A DNA stretch of 64,000 nt from NCBI GenBank assembly GCA_017893485.1, contig CM030363.1:175183744-175247743 (forward strand). The letters are read 5' to 3'. Origin of the DNA: Hemerocallis citrina. Its lineage: Eukaryota > Streptophyta > Magnoliopsida > Asparagales > Asphodelaceae. This document shows positions 11,118-23,019 of the stretch, piece by piece. The notes under the pieces were generated by a model. The model did no database searches. It saw nothing but the letters and a program-made list of their open reading frames with translations, and had not been told where the DNA came from. The position numbers were made by a program, and so were the translations under genes. Numbering within the stretch: the first letter of the stretch is position 1; each line of letters starts with the position of its first letter.

Positions 11118-11900
11118 ATGCATCCAAGGGGATATATGTGGACCTATTCATCTACCTTGTGGGCCATTTAGATATTTTATGGCCTTGTTGGACGCATTAT
11201 CCAGATGGTCACATATTTGCTTACTTTCAACTCGATCAATTATTTTTTGCTAAGTTTCTTGCACAAATAATCAAACTGAGAACACAATTTGCTGATTATC
11301 TCAATAAGACCATTCGTCTTGATAATGCCGATGAATTTACATACCCAATATTTGATGATTACTGCATGTCTATTGGCATTGATGTTGAGCATCCAATTGC
11401 CTATACACATACATACCCAAAATGGGCTGGCATAGTCTTTTACTAATGTTTGCAAATAATTGCTCGCCATTACTTTTAAGTTCAAAATTACCAACTTCTA
11501 CTTAGGGATCTGCTATATTACATATAGCGGCATTGATTTTCTTATTCAATGAACTACTTATCATCAATATTCACCATTACAACTTGTTTTGGCCAGCAGC
11601 CTAATAATCTCATTCGAAGATTTTTGGTTGGGCAGTTTATGTCTCGATTTCTCCACCTCAAAGAACTAGAATGGGGCTTTAAAGACATCTTGAAATTTAT
11701 ATTGGATTTGATTCTCCATCTATATTAATATTTTGAGAACCCATGACGAGTGATATGTTTACGACACGCTTTTCTGATTGCAAGACCAATTAGACAATTT
11801 TCCTGCCGTTAGAGAGAGAAAAAACATCGTTTCCATAAGAACAACGTAGAATTACATGGAGTGCATCATCATTGTCTTATCTTGATCAGCATATGAATCA
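11118..11900 (+). pseudogene. Copia element 2 integrase core, broken
   Basis: The first codons correspond to QGDICGPIH, the usual opening of the copia integrase core. Further on, LAQIIKLRTQFADY and KTIRLDNADEF carry the second catalytic Asp (about 11250-11340), followed by DDYCMSIGIDVEHPIAY. Downstream (11590-11780), words such as RNFGAAVY and PPQRT.MG appear in shifting frames, matching the C-terminal integrase region. There are several frameshifts. In a working element this enzyme would insert the cDNA into the genome. Confidence 0.78.
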
Positions 11901-11930
11901 AGGTGAATATGAAGTAGAAGAATTATTCAC

Positions 11931-13937
11931 TTGCAAAGAATTGCAAATCAATTGCCAGATGAATTTACTGATGCACAAAAAGTAACAAAATCTCAGACAC
12001 CAGCAATAAATGCTACAGCACGAATTGATGTCCCTAAAAGAGAACATGATAATTTATCCAAAACACACCGAAAATGTGGACGCCCTATTGGTGCAAAAGA
12101 TAAAAACCATTGAAAGGAAAGGATACTAGATGTCCAAAAGGAAAAGGTCCAAAAGAAAGACAATACTTTTGAAAATACTATGACTGATGAATCCAAAGTT
12201 GACGAGGAAAAAGCCCTTGAAGAGGCACATATTGAGGAAACACAAAATTATGAAGAGCTATCTTTGAATTAACTAAGTACAAGAAAAAGTTGGAATAAAA
12301 GAATATTGTCGTTGATCATGTTTTCAGACATACTGTGGCTTTAGACATTGTGAAAGATTACGAGGATCCAGATCCAATAATTGTTGAAGAATGTTGACAT
12401 AGGAATGCTTGACCAAAATGAAAAGAAGTAATTCAAGCTAAACTAAATGCCTTGGAAAACAGTAAAGTATTTGGGCTAGTAGTCTGAACACTAGAAGGTA
12501 TGAAGCCTGTTGGATATAGATGGGTTTTTGTAAGGAAACATAATAAGAAAAATGGGGTTGCAAGCTATAAAACAAGGCTTGTAGCCCATGGTTTCTCACA
12601 AAGATCTAAAATTGATTTTGATGAGACTTATTTCCCTGTGATAGATGCAACCACGTTATATTTCTTAATTTATTTAATAGTCACTGAAAAGCTTGATATG
12701 CGACTTATGGACATTGTCACTGCATATTTTTTTGTGACACTTGACAATGATACTTATATGAAAATTCATGAAGGATTTAAAGCGCCTGAAGCAAACAATC
12801 CAAAATCTCATGAGTTATATTCTATTAAGTTACAAAGAACTTTGTATGGATTAAGACAATCTGGACGAATGTGATATACTCTTTTAAGTGAATATCTCTT
12901 ATAAGAAGGATATATAAATAATCTAATTTGACCATGTGTTTTCATTAAAAGAGTTGGAAATGAATTTTCCATTATTGCTGTATAAGTAGATGTTTTAAAT
13001 CTTGTTGGAATTTTTGAAGATCTTACAAAGATAGCAACATATTTAATGAAAGAGTTTAAAATGAAAAATCTTGGAAAGACAAAATTTGTTTCGGACCTGC
13101 AGATCGAACATTTTCCAAATAGAATTTTTATCCATCAATCACTATATATGAAAAGCTTCTCAAAAGGTTTTATATGGATAAAGCTCATCCATTGAGTAGT
13201 CCTATGGTTGTCAAGTCACTTGTTGTGAAGAAATATCTGTTTCATCCACAAGAAAATAATGAACTACTTGGCCGCGAAGTACTATATTTGAGTGCAATTG
13301 GAGCTCTAATGTATCTTGCAAATTGTACTCGACCCGTCATAACATTTTCTGTCAAATTACTAGCAAGATATAGTTCTGCACCTACTTGTAGGCTTTGGAA
13401 TGAGATCAAACATGTGTTGCATTATTTTTGTGGAACAACTGATATGTGCCTTTTCTATTCCAATGAGTCATCGTCACAAGTAGTTGGCTATGTTGATGTT
13501 GGTTATCTTTTTGATCTACACAAAGGCAGATCACAAACATGATATGTATTCATTTATGGTGGTACTCCTATATCATGGAGATCATTAAAAGCAAACTTTA
13601 ATGGTTACCTCTTCAAAACATTCAAAAATTGAAGCTTTACATGAAGCAAGACGTGGATGCATGTGGTTAAGATCCGTGGTACAACATATTTGAGAAACAT
13701 GGATTGTCTTTCATCAAGGACATTCCAACAGTGTTGTATGAAGATAATGCTGCTTGTATTGCGCAAATCCAAAACGGTTATATCAATGGTGACAGGACCA
13801 AACATATTTCACCAACATTTTTCTATACACACGAGTTTAGGAAGATTGGTGACATATATGTTCAGAAGATACAGTCAAACGACAACTGTGCAAATTTATT
13901 CGCTAAAGAATTACCGACTACAATGTTCCAAAGATGA
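11931..13937 (+). pseudogene. Copia element 2 reverse transcriptase / RNase H, broken
   Basis: The acidic spacer with KCGRPIGAKDKNH (about 12070-12110) leads into the RT. The frame 12500-12874 holds KPVGYRWVFVRKHNKKNGV, YKTRLVAHGFSQ, the palm-region segment LMDIVTAYFFVTLDNDTYM and LYGLRQSGRM, a typical RVT_2 fingers-palm stretch. The YVDD region near 12980 is interrupted by a stop. Frame 13174-13542 gives the connection with LSAIGALMYLANCTRPVITFSVKLLARY and the RNase H start YVDVGYL. The C-terminal RNase H piece at 13704-13937 holds LYEDNAACIAQIQNG and TKHISPTFFYTHEF. It is better preserved than element 1 but still split by several stops. Confidence 0.85.
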
Positions 13938-14187
13938 CCTACAATATTGGAATGCGTCAACTTAAGGATATTTTGCCAACATCAGGGGGATCAATAATAT
14001 CTCAATACGGTGCTTTTCTTTTCCTTCTTCCAAGTTTCTGTCCCACTGAGTTTTTCTTGGCAAGGTTTTAATGAGGCAATGTTGCATGCTCGTCAACATC
14101 TCACATGGATATGTACTCTTTTTTCTTTTGATCAGGTTTTATCCCATTGGATTTTCCTGGCAAGGTTTTTAATGAGGCATCTACCGA

Positions 14188-15540
14188 AAATTCGTGACAC
14201 AAACCAGAATCTTTTCCTTCGAAGGCATCTCAACACAGTAATAATAAAAATTTAAAAACTTTATTATTGACAAATGAAATTATCACATCATCGATTACAA
14301 TTATTATCTTGTTCTTGAACAAGGAACACAAATTACTTTAAAGTATTACAATTTCTCCACAGTAACTGCTATTGCCTGCACTTCGGAGCGGTAGTCAACT
14401 GATCTTCCACTAGAAATCCACTGAGTGGTCGATCTGCTTCCCTAAGATGTGCTACGTGGCTCGAGTCTTTCGCTACGTTACTCTGATTCTTTTGCAGATG
14501 CTTTATCTGTGAGGATGTCCACTAGTTATTCCACTTCGATACTTTGCTGGCCTTGAGTCTTCCTGTATTCGCAATCCGGCATCCAGTACCTAATTGAGTG
14601 GGCACGTCAGTACATATACTGACGCAATGCTGACAATAACAGCGATCTCCAACTTGCACAAACACAATCAGTCTTGATGAAAAAGGAAACATTCATCCTA
14701 ATTTTCTAGTGTCTATGTATGCCATGTCTTAAGGTCTAATGCAAAGTACACAATGTATAGAAAATAAATGCACTTAATCTAATGTCAGCAAGACTTTGGA
14801 CACACATACATCCCATACTACATATGCTCCAAATCAAGCCGTCTTCTCCAGTTCAGGGTTTCGAACCCTCACCATGCAATGCATTCTACTATTGTACACT
14901 TCCTGTTCCCGATAAGTACAACATGATTGAGGAGGTTGCAAAATTTCAGGGTGTCCCTGTTTACCACTAATAACTGGCGTACCGGACCTCACTCAAAAGC
15001 CATGACGAACTACAAGGTACCTCGTACCAAGTGGCGTTGAAGACTCATAGGGAACCCCACCTATGGCCCGTTCGTGTCCACCAACATAGAACTAGGAACA
15101 TCTCATTCTTATCAAGGTACCTCAGGAATTAACAGAGCGAGATACAGCTTCTATGTTCTCGACTAGTGAGAAGTCACAACCCGTATCCCTTTGACAGGAA
15201 GAGACAACCCTGGTTATCACCGCCTAGTGCAAGCCCTTAGAACAAATCGGATTATAGGGTATCACCCCTAATACCAACTCGTCCTTCAAGCGGCAAAGTA
15301 AAATAATTTATTAACAGTGTTACCGACAAATGATGTAGATTCAAAAAGTGCACAATGTTTTAACAAACAATTGAGTCTGACTGGTCTGTCAAAATTGTAA
15401 CTAATCACAGCGAATTGATATTCATCGATTGCCAATACTTTCGTAAGTCCTCGACCCCTATCCCCGGCCCATGACCCTCAGCGAGCAGTACAACGGTGCC
15501 CAAGGGATGCCTTAAATCTGTGAATAAAGGTAAACATACA
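14188..15540. other. Gene-free, unassigned repetitive-looking sequence
   Basis: I find no coding region and no recognised element. The sequence is of mixed composition, with a tRNA-like word (gggtttcgaaccct) at about 14856 but no matching A box at tRNA or SINE spacing. It could be LTR or leader sequence of an unrecognised retrotransposon. Confidence 0.4.
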
Positions 15541-18500
15541 CAAACACCAACACCCGAACTGTAACCCATGTGATTCTTTCTTGTATTTTGTATGTATTTA
15601 ATTACTTTACTGAGTATTTTATTCCTGATTGTACTCTTTTGTCCATTATGAGCCGTATAATCACTTCTTCGTTCTAATAAACTATTTTATTTCCGTCGTT
15701 TCAATTATATGAATTTCAATCTTCTGATTATATCTTCTGCTAATTATTTACCCCCAGATGATTTTTGTTTGATCCTAAATCATATATTTTATGGTCTCAT
15801 TTTTTGTTATTTGATTTCTACCTATTGGATCCGATTACTAGTCAATTTACCATATTTGGACCCTATAACCCGCCCTATTAGATCCTAAACCCGCTACCCA
15901 ATACCCACTTTTACCTAGTCTCCCTCTAATCTCTTCCTCATGTTCATATCTATCTGCCAACAAGCAGATCACTCTCCCATGATCTTTCTCTTGATTCCTA
16001 AAATCCTAACTTACCAAAAATTCAATTAAATCTAACTAATTTTGTTCTCTCTTTGTCCATACAGTATTATCTCCTAAAACAACTCACTTTCTCTCTTCCT
16101 ACCCTCTCTTTCCCCTCTTTCCCTATGCCCGTCAACCTGCACCCCCCTCCGCTGGCCGCCTTCTCTCCTGGCCGCCTTCCGACCGTCACGCTCCTCACGA
16201 TCTCCCTGCGCCGCCGCCCACGACCCCCCTCGACAACCCCACAATCCCCCATCCTCCTCTTCCCGAACCCCTCATCCCGCAACCCCCCCTCATCCCGAAC
16301 TTCCCTCATCCTTGCACCGTCGACCTCCCGCCTGTCCGCCGTCTGTTCGCCATCGCCGTCGACCTCCTACCTGTCCGCTACCTGTTCGCCATTGACATCC
16401 ACTGTCCCACTGTTCGAGCCAGCCATCCTTCTCAACCCCACAAGCTCTTGTGTTCATGATCGTTTGTGTTCGTGTTTGTGTGCCGGGATTCGTTCCCGTA
16501 ATTTCTATTCTCGTCGGATTCGTCATCTCCTTTAAGGCAAGTAGCTTGTAAGTTGTTTTTGTTCCTCATACAAGTTTAAATATCGTAAGTAGTCTTGCCT
16601 TCATCTTTACTATCATTCTCATGATAATTCCTTGAAAATCATAATCTTGTTCGCTTGATCCGTTTCCATCATCTCATGATCATGATTACCCACAATAAGT
16701 TGACACACAACTACACGAAAATAAATTGTTTCTAGATAGAGATCTTGATGTGTGTATACTTACTTGTAACCTATCGCATATTGTGGATTTATGTCACATG
16801 AATGATGTGCTAGATGTGTTATCTCATTGTGGAATTGCTAATACATATGCCATGTTGATTTGAATGTTCAATATATCATGTCTTGCATCATACTCTAAAT
16901 TGGATCTATCGTAGATGAGTTGTTTGATAAAATGCACGAAAGAAGTTTCTCTTTGCTGCTGACCTGATTAGGTACATCAATTTAGACCCTTTTAATGTTA
17001 GTAAAATAATCTAATTTGTGAACATGATTCGTAGACCTCGGTGTCTATTTTTCAGAACTTTTGACGGATATTAATTTAGATTTTTGATGTTTGAGTTATC
17101 ACTGTTTTACTACAGATGTATCTCAAATTTCCAGATTCTGAATTATAAGAACGCTGCATGATTTATTATTTTAAAACTGATGTTAAAAGTAAAATTTGGA
17201 CTTAGTATTCTTCTGGGTATATCTAAACATTACTGGGATCAACCCCTAATTTTGGTGGAAATGTTTAATGATTTTTATAACTATTTCATGCTTGTGAAAC
17301 TAATCATATAATTGCTAAACTACATGCTGTTCAGTAAAGAACTCTATTTTCAGCCTGATTCTAGTCATTTTTGATAAAATCTTTGTGAATATGAAATGTA
17401 TCCTAGTATGTCTATTTTACAAACCTTTTGATGGATTGGGATTTCGAGTTGTATTTTGTGAATTATTACTGTTTTGGTACTGCTGTGTCTAAACTTTCAG
17501 ATTTACAACTTTGTTGCATCACTCTGTTTTCCAAATTACATTGAATATGCTATCTGAAATGGAATTTCATGAAATTTTATATGTTGAGACTAGACATGCT
17601 AGGGAACCTTCCAGAATTTTCCTAGATTTAATCATGATGTTTTTAGACCACTTTCATGCTTATAAATAAGACTTTGCATATTCAGGCTGAACATAAATTC
17701 TGTATAAAACACTGTTTTGGACCCTGATACTGTAGTTGTTATATGACTTGTGTATATGCACTGGATTCGGCAGAGAGTCTAGTTTCTATATTTTCTGACG
17801 GATCCAGATTTTCATTCCTGTGCACCGGGAATCTTAATTTTGGTGCAGCAACATCTTGCTGTCCAGAACTGAAAGTCTCGTTGATCTGACTGTTATAGGT
17901 TGTTTAGTCACCCGTTTATGTTTCCTATTTGACTTGAACTTGTTCCTTGTTTTTGTCATGTTTTCTTGCCCTGTTTGTGCTCACCCACACCTATTTTAAT
18001 TATAATGACAAGTAATCAAGCCGGGGTTTAAGAGAAGATCTAGTAGTGGACAATATAGAAATGTGTACTCAGAAGGAGACCAGTTTTCCCAACTGTTTAC
18101 TGTTGTACCGTGTTTCACCGAATGTTTACTGTTTACCCCGACTACATACTTCCTTATAAGAAGGTGTACTCGGTAGGAGGGGCCGTGTTCCCCAACTGTT
18201 TACCGTTTACCTGACTACATACTTCCCGGTAGGAAGGTGTACTCAGATTGTGCTACTTCAGGACACGATTTACTGTTTACTACTTACTGGATACCTGAGT
18301 ACATGGCCCTACGAAATTTAAACGCAACTGTTTGAATGTGCAACCATGTGGTAAAATTTAGGACGCAGTGCTACCTAGATAGTATTGAACAATAGACTTA
18401 AGAATAGCATGTTTCACTGGCACACCCCTGTTTTCCTGATGTTGTTACCTGTTACTGCTACCTGTTACCATGATTTGTTACTGTTATCCATTACTTTTAG

Positions 18501-19079
18501 CGCTACTGTTTTCGTTACCATTTGCCTGCTACTATTTCCTGTTACTTGTAGACTATTCATCTACTGTTGTTTTTCTCCATGCTAGTATTTCCTCTTTCTG
18601 GTTTCATATTTTCGTTCCCACTCTTTTTCTCTTGTACTACTTATGGCCAATAACTTGCACTAACGGACGTATTGTTTTCCTGTTTTTCTTATTTTCTTTC
18701 ATTGCTATATGAGCAGGTTTTGGTGATCAACTACCTGTGAAAGTTGGTGAGCAAACGTTTTAGGCTTCGCTTGGGAAAACTTGCTTAGTTATTTTGTGCT
18801 TGAGTTATTTCATTCCTGTTGCTACATTGAAACTTGTAATGGACTTGTAGTCCCGAAATTTTGCTTTCATCTAGATCTTGTATTGTTTGGGAAATTTATA
18901 TTTGTTGCAAATAGATTCTATTGGTTAATAATTGTTCATGCATGCGTGGTTGAGTATATTATTATATTTCCTGTTATGCTGGTTGAGTAGATCCATACAA
19001 CTCATGGATGGTGAAAACCATTCGCTGGACTTTGTCGCATACCGAATTCCGTATTCCTTTTGGGAAGCGGGGCGTGACA
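15541..19079 (+). repeat. Long LTR-like block A (gypsy Del/Tekay-like), plus orientation
   Basis: This is non-coding. Its right end reads gggaagcggggcgtgaca, ending in CA at 19079; the left limit is a guess. The same family appears in reverse from 32947: tgtcacgccccgcttccc there is the exact complement of this end. Internal phrases also match in inverse order, for example aagccggggt...agtagtggacaatat (18017-18060) against atattatccactactaag...ccccggctt (38749-38790), and atgcactggattcggcagagag (17757-17778) against its complement near 39040-39062. The C-rich segment at 16120-16420 corresponds to the G-rich 39780-40300. Long LTRs with ends of this TGT-ACGCCCC type are typical of Del/Tekay gypsy elements; the clade is an inference. 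Confidence 0.55.
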
Positions 19080-21270
19080 CGAACATTGACAGACTCAGGG
19101 CATCAAAATACAAATCATAATTAATTTCAGTAATACCTAGGTCAGAAAAGGATTTGACTTGGTATAATTACCCAAACACCGGCGATCTGATCTCCATCGT
19201 TCGCCACCACCTCTGACTCAGATCACATCCATTATCCCGGCCCGTGATCAATTACCCATTGGGTAAAAAATTTTTGGTGCACGAAGGATGACTATCCAGT
19301 TCTCGAGGCGGAAGAATTCTATTCTAGCCTAAGGGTTGGTAGTTGTAGGGTATACCTTACCCTAGACGATCCCCCAAACAACTCAAATCAAAGCAAGTCG
19401 TCACACACATTTAGACAAACTCAAAACATGATGGAATCAAGTATCTTAAACATATAAATTCTACTAACACACAAGTCCAAGGCCTAGGTGTAGAACAAAT
19501 TGACCTATTTGTCAAAAATATACAACTACTATTATGATTGAATCTGTCTAGTTATTAGAAAAAATCATAACTTCTAATCCACAAACTGAAATTTCATGAA
19601 TTAATACTCTATGGAAAGCTAAGAGTGTCTACTTCAATTATCTAGTTAATCAATTCATCAGATTCTAACCACACAGGGCTAGAAAATCACAAATTCTCAG
19701 ACATGCTAATCTAAACTCACAGCTGCTGCTTCTTGCCAATGTCATAACAACTCGCTCAGTTATCGGAATCACATGATCCTAGATTTTATGGAAAGCTATT
19801 AGTGTCTACTACAACTCTCTAGTTGATCACATTCTCAAATTCATCCATTAAAGCACTATAAAACCCCTATTTTCGTCATGTGTGTACAGGAAAATTAACT
19901 TACTTTACAAAAACATAGTCTTCTACTTGGAGTGGTTCTGTCAAGAACTTAGAAAAATTATATCTTTCAATCTACAAACTGAAATTGCATGATTCTAAAT
20001 ATTTTGAAAATCTAAGACTCTCTACTGCAGGTTTCTAGTTAATCATTCTTCCAGATTCTAAACACATAGTTCCAGAAAAACTTAAGTGCACAAACCTACT
20101 AAATCTGAATTGAATCTGAACATAGTCTATTCAAAAATCAATATCAATTCATAGACAACTCTACTATTTATAAAATTTGGGGTTCATTAACTAGACATAC
20201 ACAAGTTCAACATATCCAAAAATTGTATCAATATTCAAAACACGCAAGGAGTTATAGTTTTTTGAATCCAGTAGAAAACTTCTCTGTTTTCAGGCAGTGT
20301 GCCAAACCTCCTTTTACAACTGATTTAAAAACTGATCAAATGTTGTCTATAATATCTAAAATTTTAGATACATGATCTGGACACATATTAGATGCCACAA
20401 TAAAAAATTTATTGTAAGATTATGTACCATAAAATAGCTATGATTTATTGAATTCCACCTTTGAAACAAAACATAGTTAGTTCTTGGCTCTGGACCTGTT
20501 GAACAAACATAATTTTTAAATATATCAAATTAATTCAAAAAATCGGAAATTTGGAACAATTGTTGTTAACATATCCAAGTACTTCCAGTAAAAAAATTAC
20601 CTCAAGATATCTTTCCAATTCCAAGTTATGATTTTTGGAATACACACAAGTTTTGATATACACAGCAGTTTTTTTCAACTGCTTATTGTTCCGAAATAAA
20701 AGGGTTAATTGAACTACTAAATGAACCCAAAGAAATATGAAATAGTTAGAGTATGCTCTAAACACATTGTAGAACATGCCATAAAAATTTTAAGCCTAAA
20801 TTCTGAGCCATTTGCAAGTTAAAAATTTCTAAGTTTATAGCACAACATGTGTGTTCTAACATGGAATCATGGCATAAAAGTTGCACTATCATACAAGCTT
20901 AAGTTGCATAACTTATCAATCACTCATTCATGATATCAAGCTCCTTTTATTTGCTTCTACACATAAATATCTCATAAAAAAAACTAACTAGAGTTTTTAG
21001 AGAACACCCACCCTATATTGAGTAGAGAAGTTAAGCCTTGCCTTCAAGATTTCATCTCCTTCTTCTAGGCTTGCCTCCACTTGATCACAATCTACAAAAA
21101 AGTGTAAATGTTTCTAACTAATTGCTCATTACTCTTTTCATTTTCTTTTTCTTCTTCTACTTTTTTTTTTTTTGGAACTAGGTTAGAAGTGAAGGACAGT
21201 GAAGAAAGGAATGAAGTGTTGGAATTTATAGAAATGGGGAGAGTTGGGGAGAGGGTTTGCCGGCTCTAGG

Positions 21271-21301
<31 letters not shown>

Positions 21302-21620
21302 AGGGGGAATGAATGGTTGGATTGAAGTCAACACATAAATGTCCTAGAAGTTTCAAGCTTCTTCTCATCTCTTCATGAAGCTCATCCAAGGCAAACTTTT
21401 GGCTATCGGATCTCATCCAATCACACCCAAACTCTCATCATGATGTAGGGTTACATAACCCTATGATGGCTAACCTTAGGTTAAGGAACTCTAGGTTAAC
21501 CAAAACCCTAACGCTTAACCTTAAGCACAAGTACAATCGTGCATACCACATTAATTAATTAATTATTTATTTATTTATTTTTTATGTATATACATAGCAA
21601 AATATATATTGAAGTATTTA
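19080..21620. repeat. Degenerate long LTR-like sequence, gene-free
   Basis: No gene is seen. Three similar segments about 185-210 bp apart (near 19585-19680, 19765-19850 and 19975-20060) share the order atga-tc-a..ttt..gaaa-ct-ag-gtctctact..a..tctagtt.atca..tt..agattct. This is internal repetition of the sort seen in long gypsy LTRs. A G28 homopolymer lies at 21274-21301, inside a purine-rich stretch. The right part (21430-21620) is AT-rich. Confidence 0.35.
21274..21301. repeat. Poly-G tract, 28 uninterrupted G
   Basis: A run of 28 G lies within 21271-21307, where only single A residues interrupt the flanking G runs. Such a tract can form G-quadruplexes and is prone to length error in sequencing. 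Confidence 0.9.
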
Positions 21621-22100
21621 AATTATAGAATCTATATGGACATATTCACATTCAAAATAATTATAGATATATATATATCTAATATACGGTTCAATCAATA
21701 TATAAATCTATATGTATTCATGCAAACAAATAAAATATTTATTTATTGAATATAAAAATATATTTATAAATATTATTATTTTCCCCAAAGATTGTTTCAT
21801 TAAAACAATCGGGATAAACCATAATTTAATTGAGAGCGAATCAGGCGAAAAGTTATATCAATTTTCAGAGCGAATTTTTATAACCAACGGCCTAGGTTAT
21901 ATCAATTTTTTAGAGCGAATCAGGCGAAGAGTTATTTGGGACGAAATTCTCAAATCAAACCTTTGCTGATCAAGTGAAATGGGTGATGGGGGGCTCGATC
22001 TGAGCCACTGATCACGATCATGAGCGATCCAACGACTCAGATTGCTGTTTTCCAACCCGTGAAAACTAGACCCATTTTCATTGGAGCATTTTCCTAGCAT

Positions 22101-22104
<4 letters not shown>
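21621..22104. other. AT-rich gene-free stretch
   Basis: AT-rich DNA without a recognisable gene. The phrase gagcgaatcaggcgaa..gttat occurs at about 21834 and again at 21914, with atatcaatttt..agagcgaat also repeated (21856 and 21898), so it holds a short diverged tandem duplication of about 75 bp. Confidence 0.4.

Positions 22105-22154
<50 letters not shown>
22105..22154. repeat. (AT)n microsatellite
   Basis: About 25 uninterrupted AT units directly abut the 3' end of the small Helitron. Confidence 0.95.
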
Positions 22155-22156
<2 letters not shown>

Positions 22157-22726
22157 TAGATTTGCCCATGGGCACGTGCCTACGGCACGTCTTCGGAACG
22201 ATACAACACACGAAAAGCCCTGTAAACAGTAAAACAACAATTATGTAGTTCAAGTTTGAATAGTATGATAATAATTAGTTGTAAATAAACGTCCATGTTT
22301 CTATTAGTATATGTTGAAAAATAATTATAAATGAGGGTGTAAAATCCAACTTCTTAGAACTTTAAGCGTGGAAAATGATGAAATTTAACTATTAAAAAGA
22401 TATTTGCAATTTTCAATATAACATGTGCAATAAAAAAAAACATAAAAATTCTGAAAATTTTACAAACCTGAAATCTTAAAATCTAAATTTCTAAGTAATA
22501 AAGAAAGAATGGGAGAGAGAGAGGGAGAGAGAGAGAGAGAAATATGAAAAAGTGAATAAAGAAGAAAGAGATAGTAATAAGTAATGAGTTTTTTAGTTTT
22601 GGGGGGAAAATTTTAATTTTGGGGTTTGAAATTTTGGGCGGAAAAATAGGTTTTGTGAGAATCAATCTAGGCCATTGGTTTTATGGGAGATTGAATGAGA
22701 GCCACTTGATAGCTTTCTTTGTAATT

Positions 22727-22735
<9 letters not shown>
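22155..22735 (-). mobile_element. Small non-autonomous Helitron
   Basis: On the minus strand the 3' end has the Helitron plan: a GC-rich hairpin region (cgtgccgtaggcacg, then the palindrome tgcccatgggca), a short spacer aat, and CTAGT at 22159-22155, followed by an AT flank. The 5' end near 22735 reads ataataaattacaaagaaagc, then tatcaagtggctctc. This is the same terminus found at both outer ends of the 45.8-62.0 kb inverted repeat, though here its first bases are merged into a (TA)n tract. A GA-rich repeat lies at 22508-22543. There is no coding capacity. It is identified by terminal structure only, and supports calling the larger relative a Helitron. Confidence 0.65.

Positions 22736-22782
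<47 letters not shown>
22736..22782. repeat. (TA)n microsatellite, left of MITE
   Basis: About 24 TA units lie between the Helitron 5' end and a foldback element. They probably served as the insertion target of the MITE, since the tract resumes on its other side. Confidence 0.9.
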
Positions 22783-22784
<2 letters not shown>

Positions 22785-22935
22785 GTAAAAGGGATATGAG
22801 CAACTTGCTCATTTAGTAAATGAGCAATTGATCATGTGGCATGCATGTGATACATTGGACAACTAATTCTTCACATGTATGCCACATCATCAATTGCTTA
22901 TTTACTAAATGAGCAAGTTGCTCATATCCCTTTTT

Positions 22936-22938
<3 letters not shown>
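22783..22938. mobile_element. Foldback MITE inserted in a (TA)n microsatellite
   Basis: The element is 156 bp long with inverted arms of about 66-68 bp. The left arm starts gggtaaaagggatatgagc and the right arm, read in reverse complement, starts gggaaaaagggatatgagc. They then stay nearly identical through acttgctcatttagtaaat and up to catgtgg. Only about 20 bp lie between the arms. (TA)n tracts flank it on both sides. The plan, a foldback MITE sitting inside a TA microsatellite, is like rice Micron elements; no family name is claimed. Confidence 0.85.

Positions 22939-23016
<78 letters not shown>
22939..23016. repeat. (TA)n microsatellite, right of MITE
   Basis: About 39 TA units continue the tract that the MITE split. 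Confidence 0.95.

Positions 23017-23019
<3 letters not shown>

Larger units (their letters stand above)
11118..14187 (+). mobile_element. Ty1/copia element 2, truncated at both ends
   Basis: A second copy of the same family as element 1 lies in tandem. It starts inside integrase, directly against the LTR of element 1, and runs through RT and RNase H to the 3' leader with its two cccact..ggttttt..ggcaaggtttt phrases (14040-14180). It then stops at about 14187 where unrelated sequence begins, so no LTR remains. Order and wording match element 1 throughout, but the reading frames are somewhat better kept. Confidence 0.82.

Noticed and set aside
14850..14975. tRNA- or SINE-like B box (ggttcgaaaccct on the minus strand)
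   Set aside because: A possible A-box-like word lies about 105 bases away, far beyond tRNA or SINE spacing, and no cloverleaf could be drawn.
16053..16535. 160-codon proline/serine-rich frame
   Set aside because: C-rich LTR leader sequence matching block B in reverse; no conserved domain and no conserved frame between the copies.
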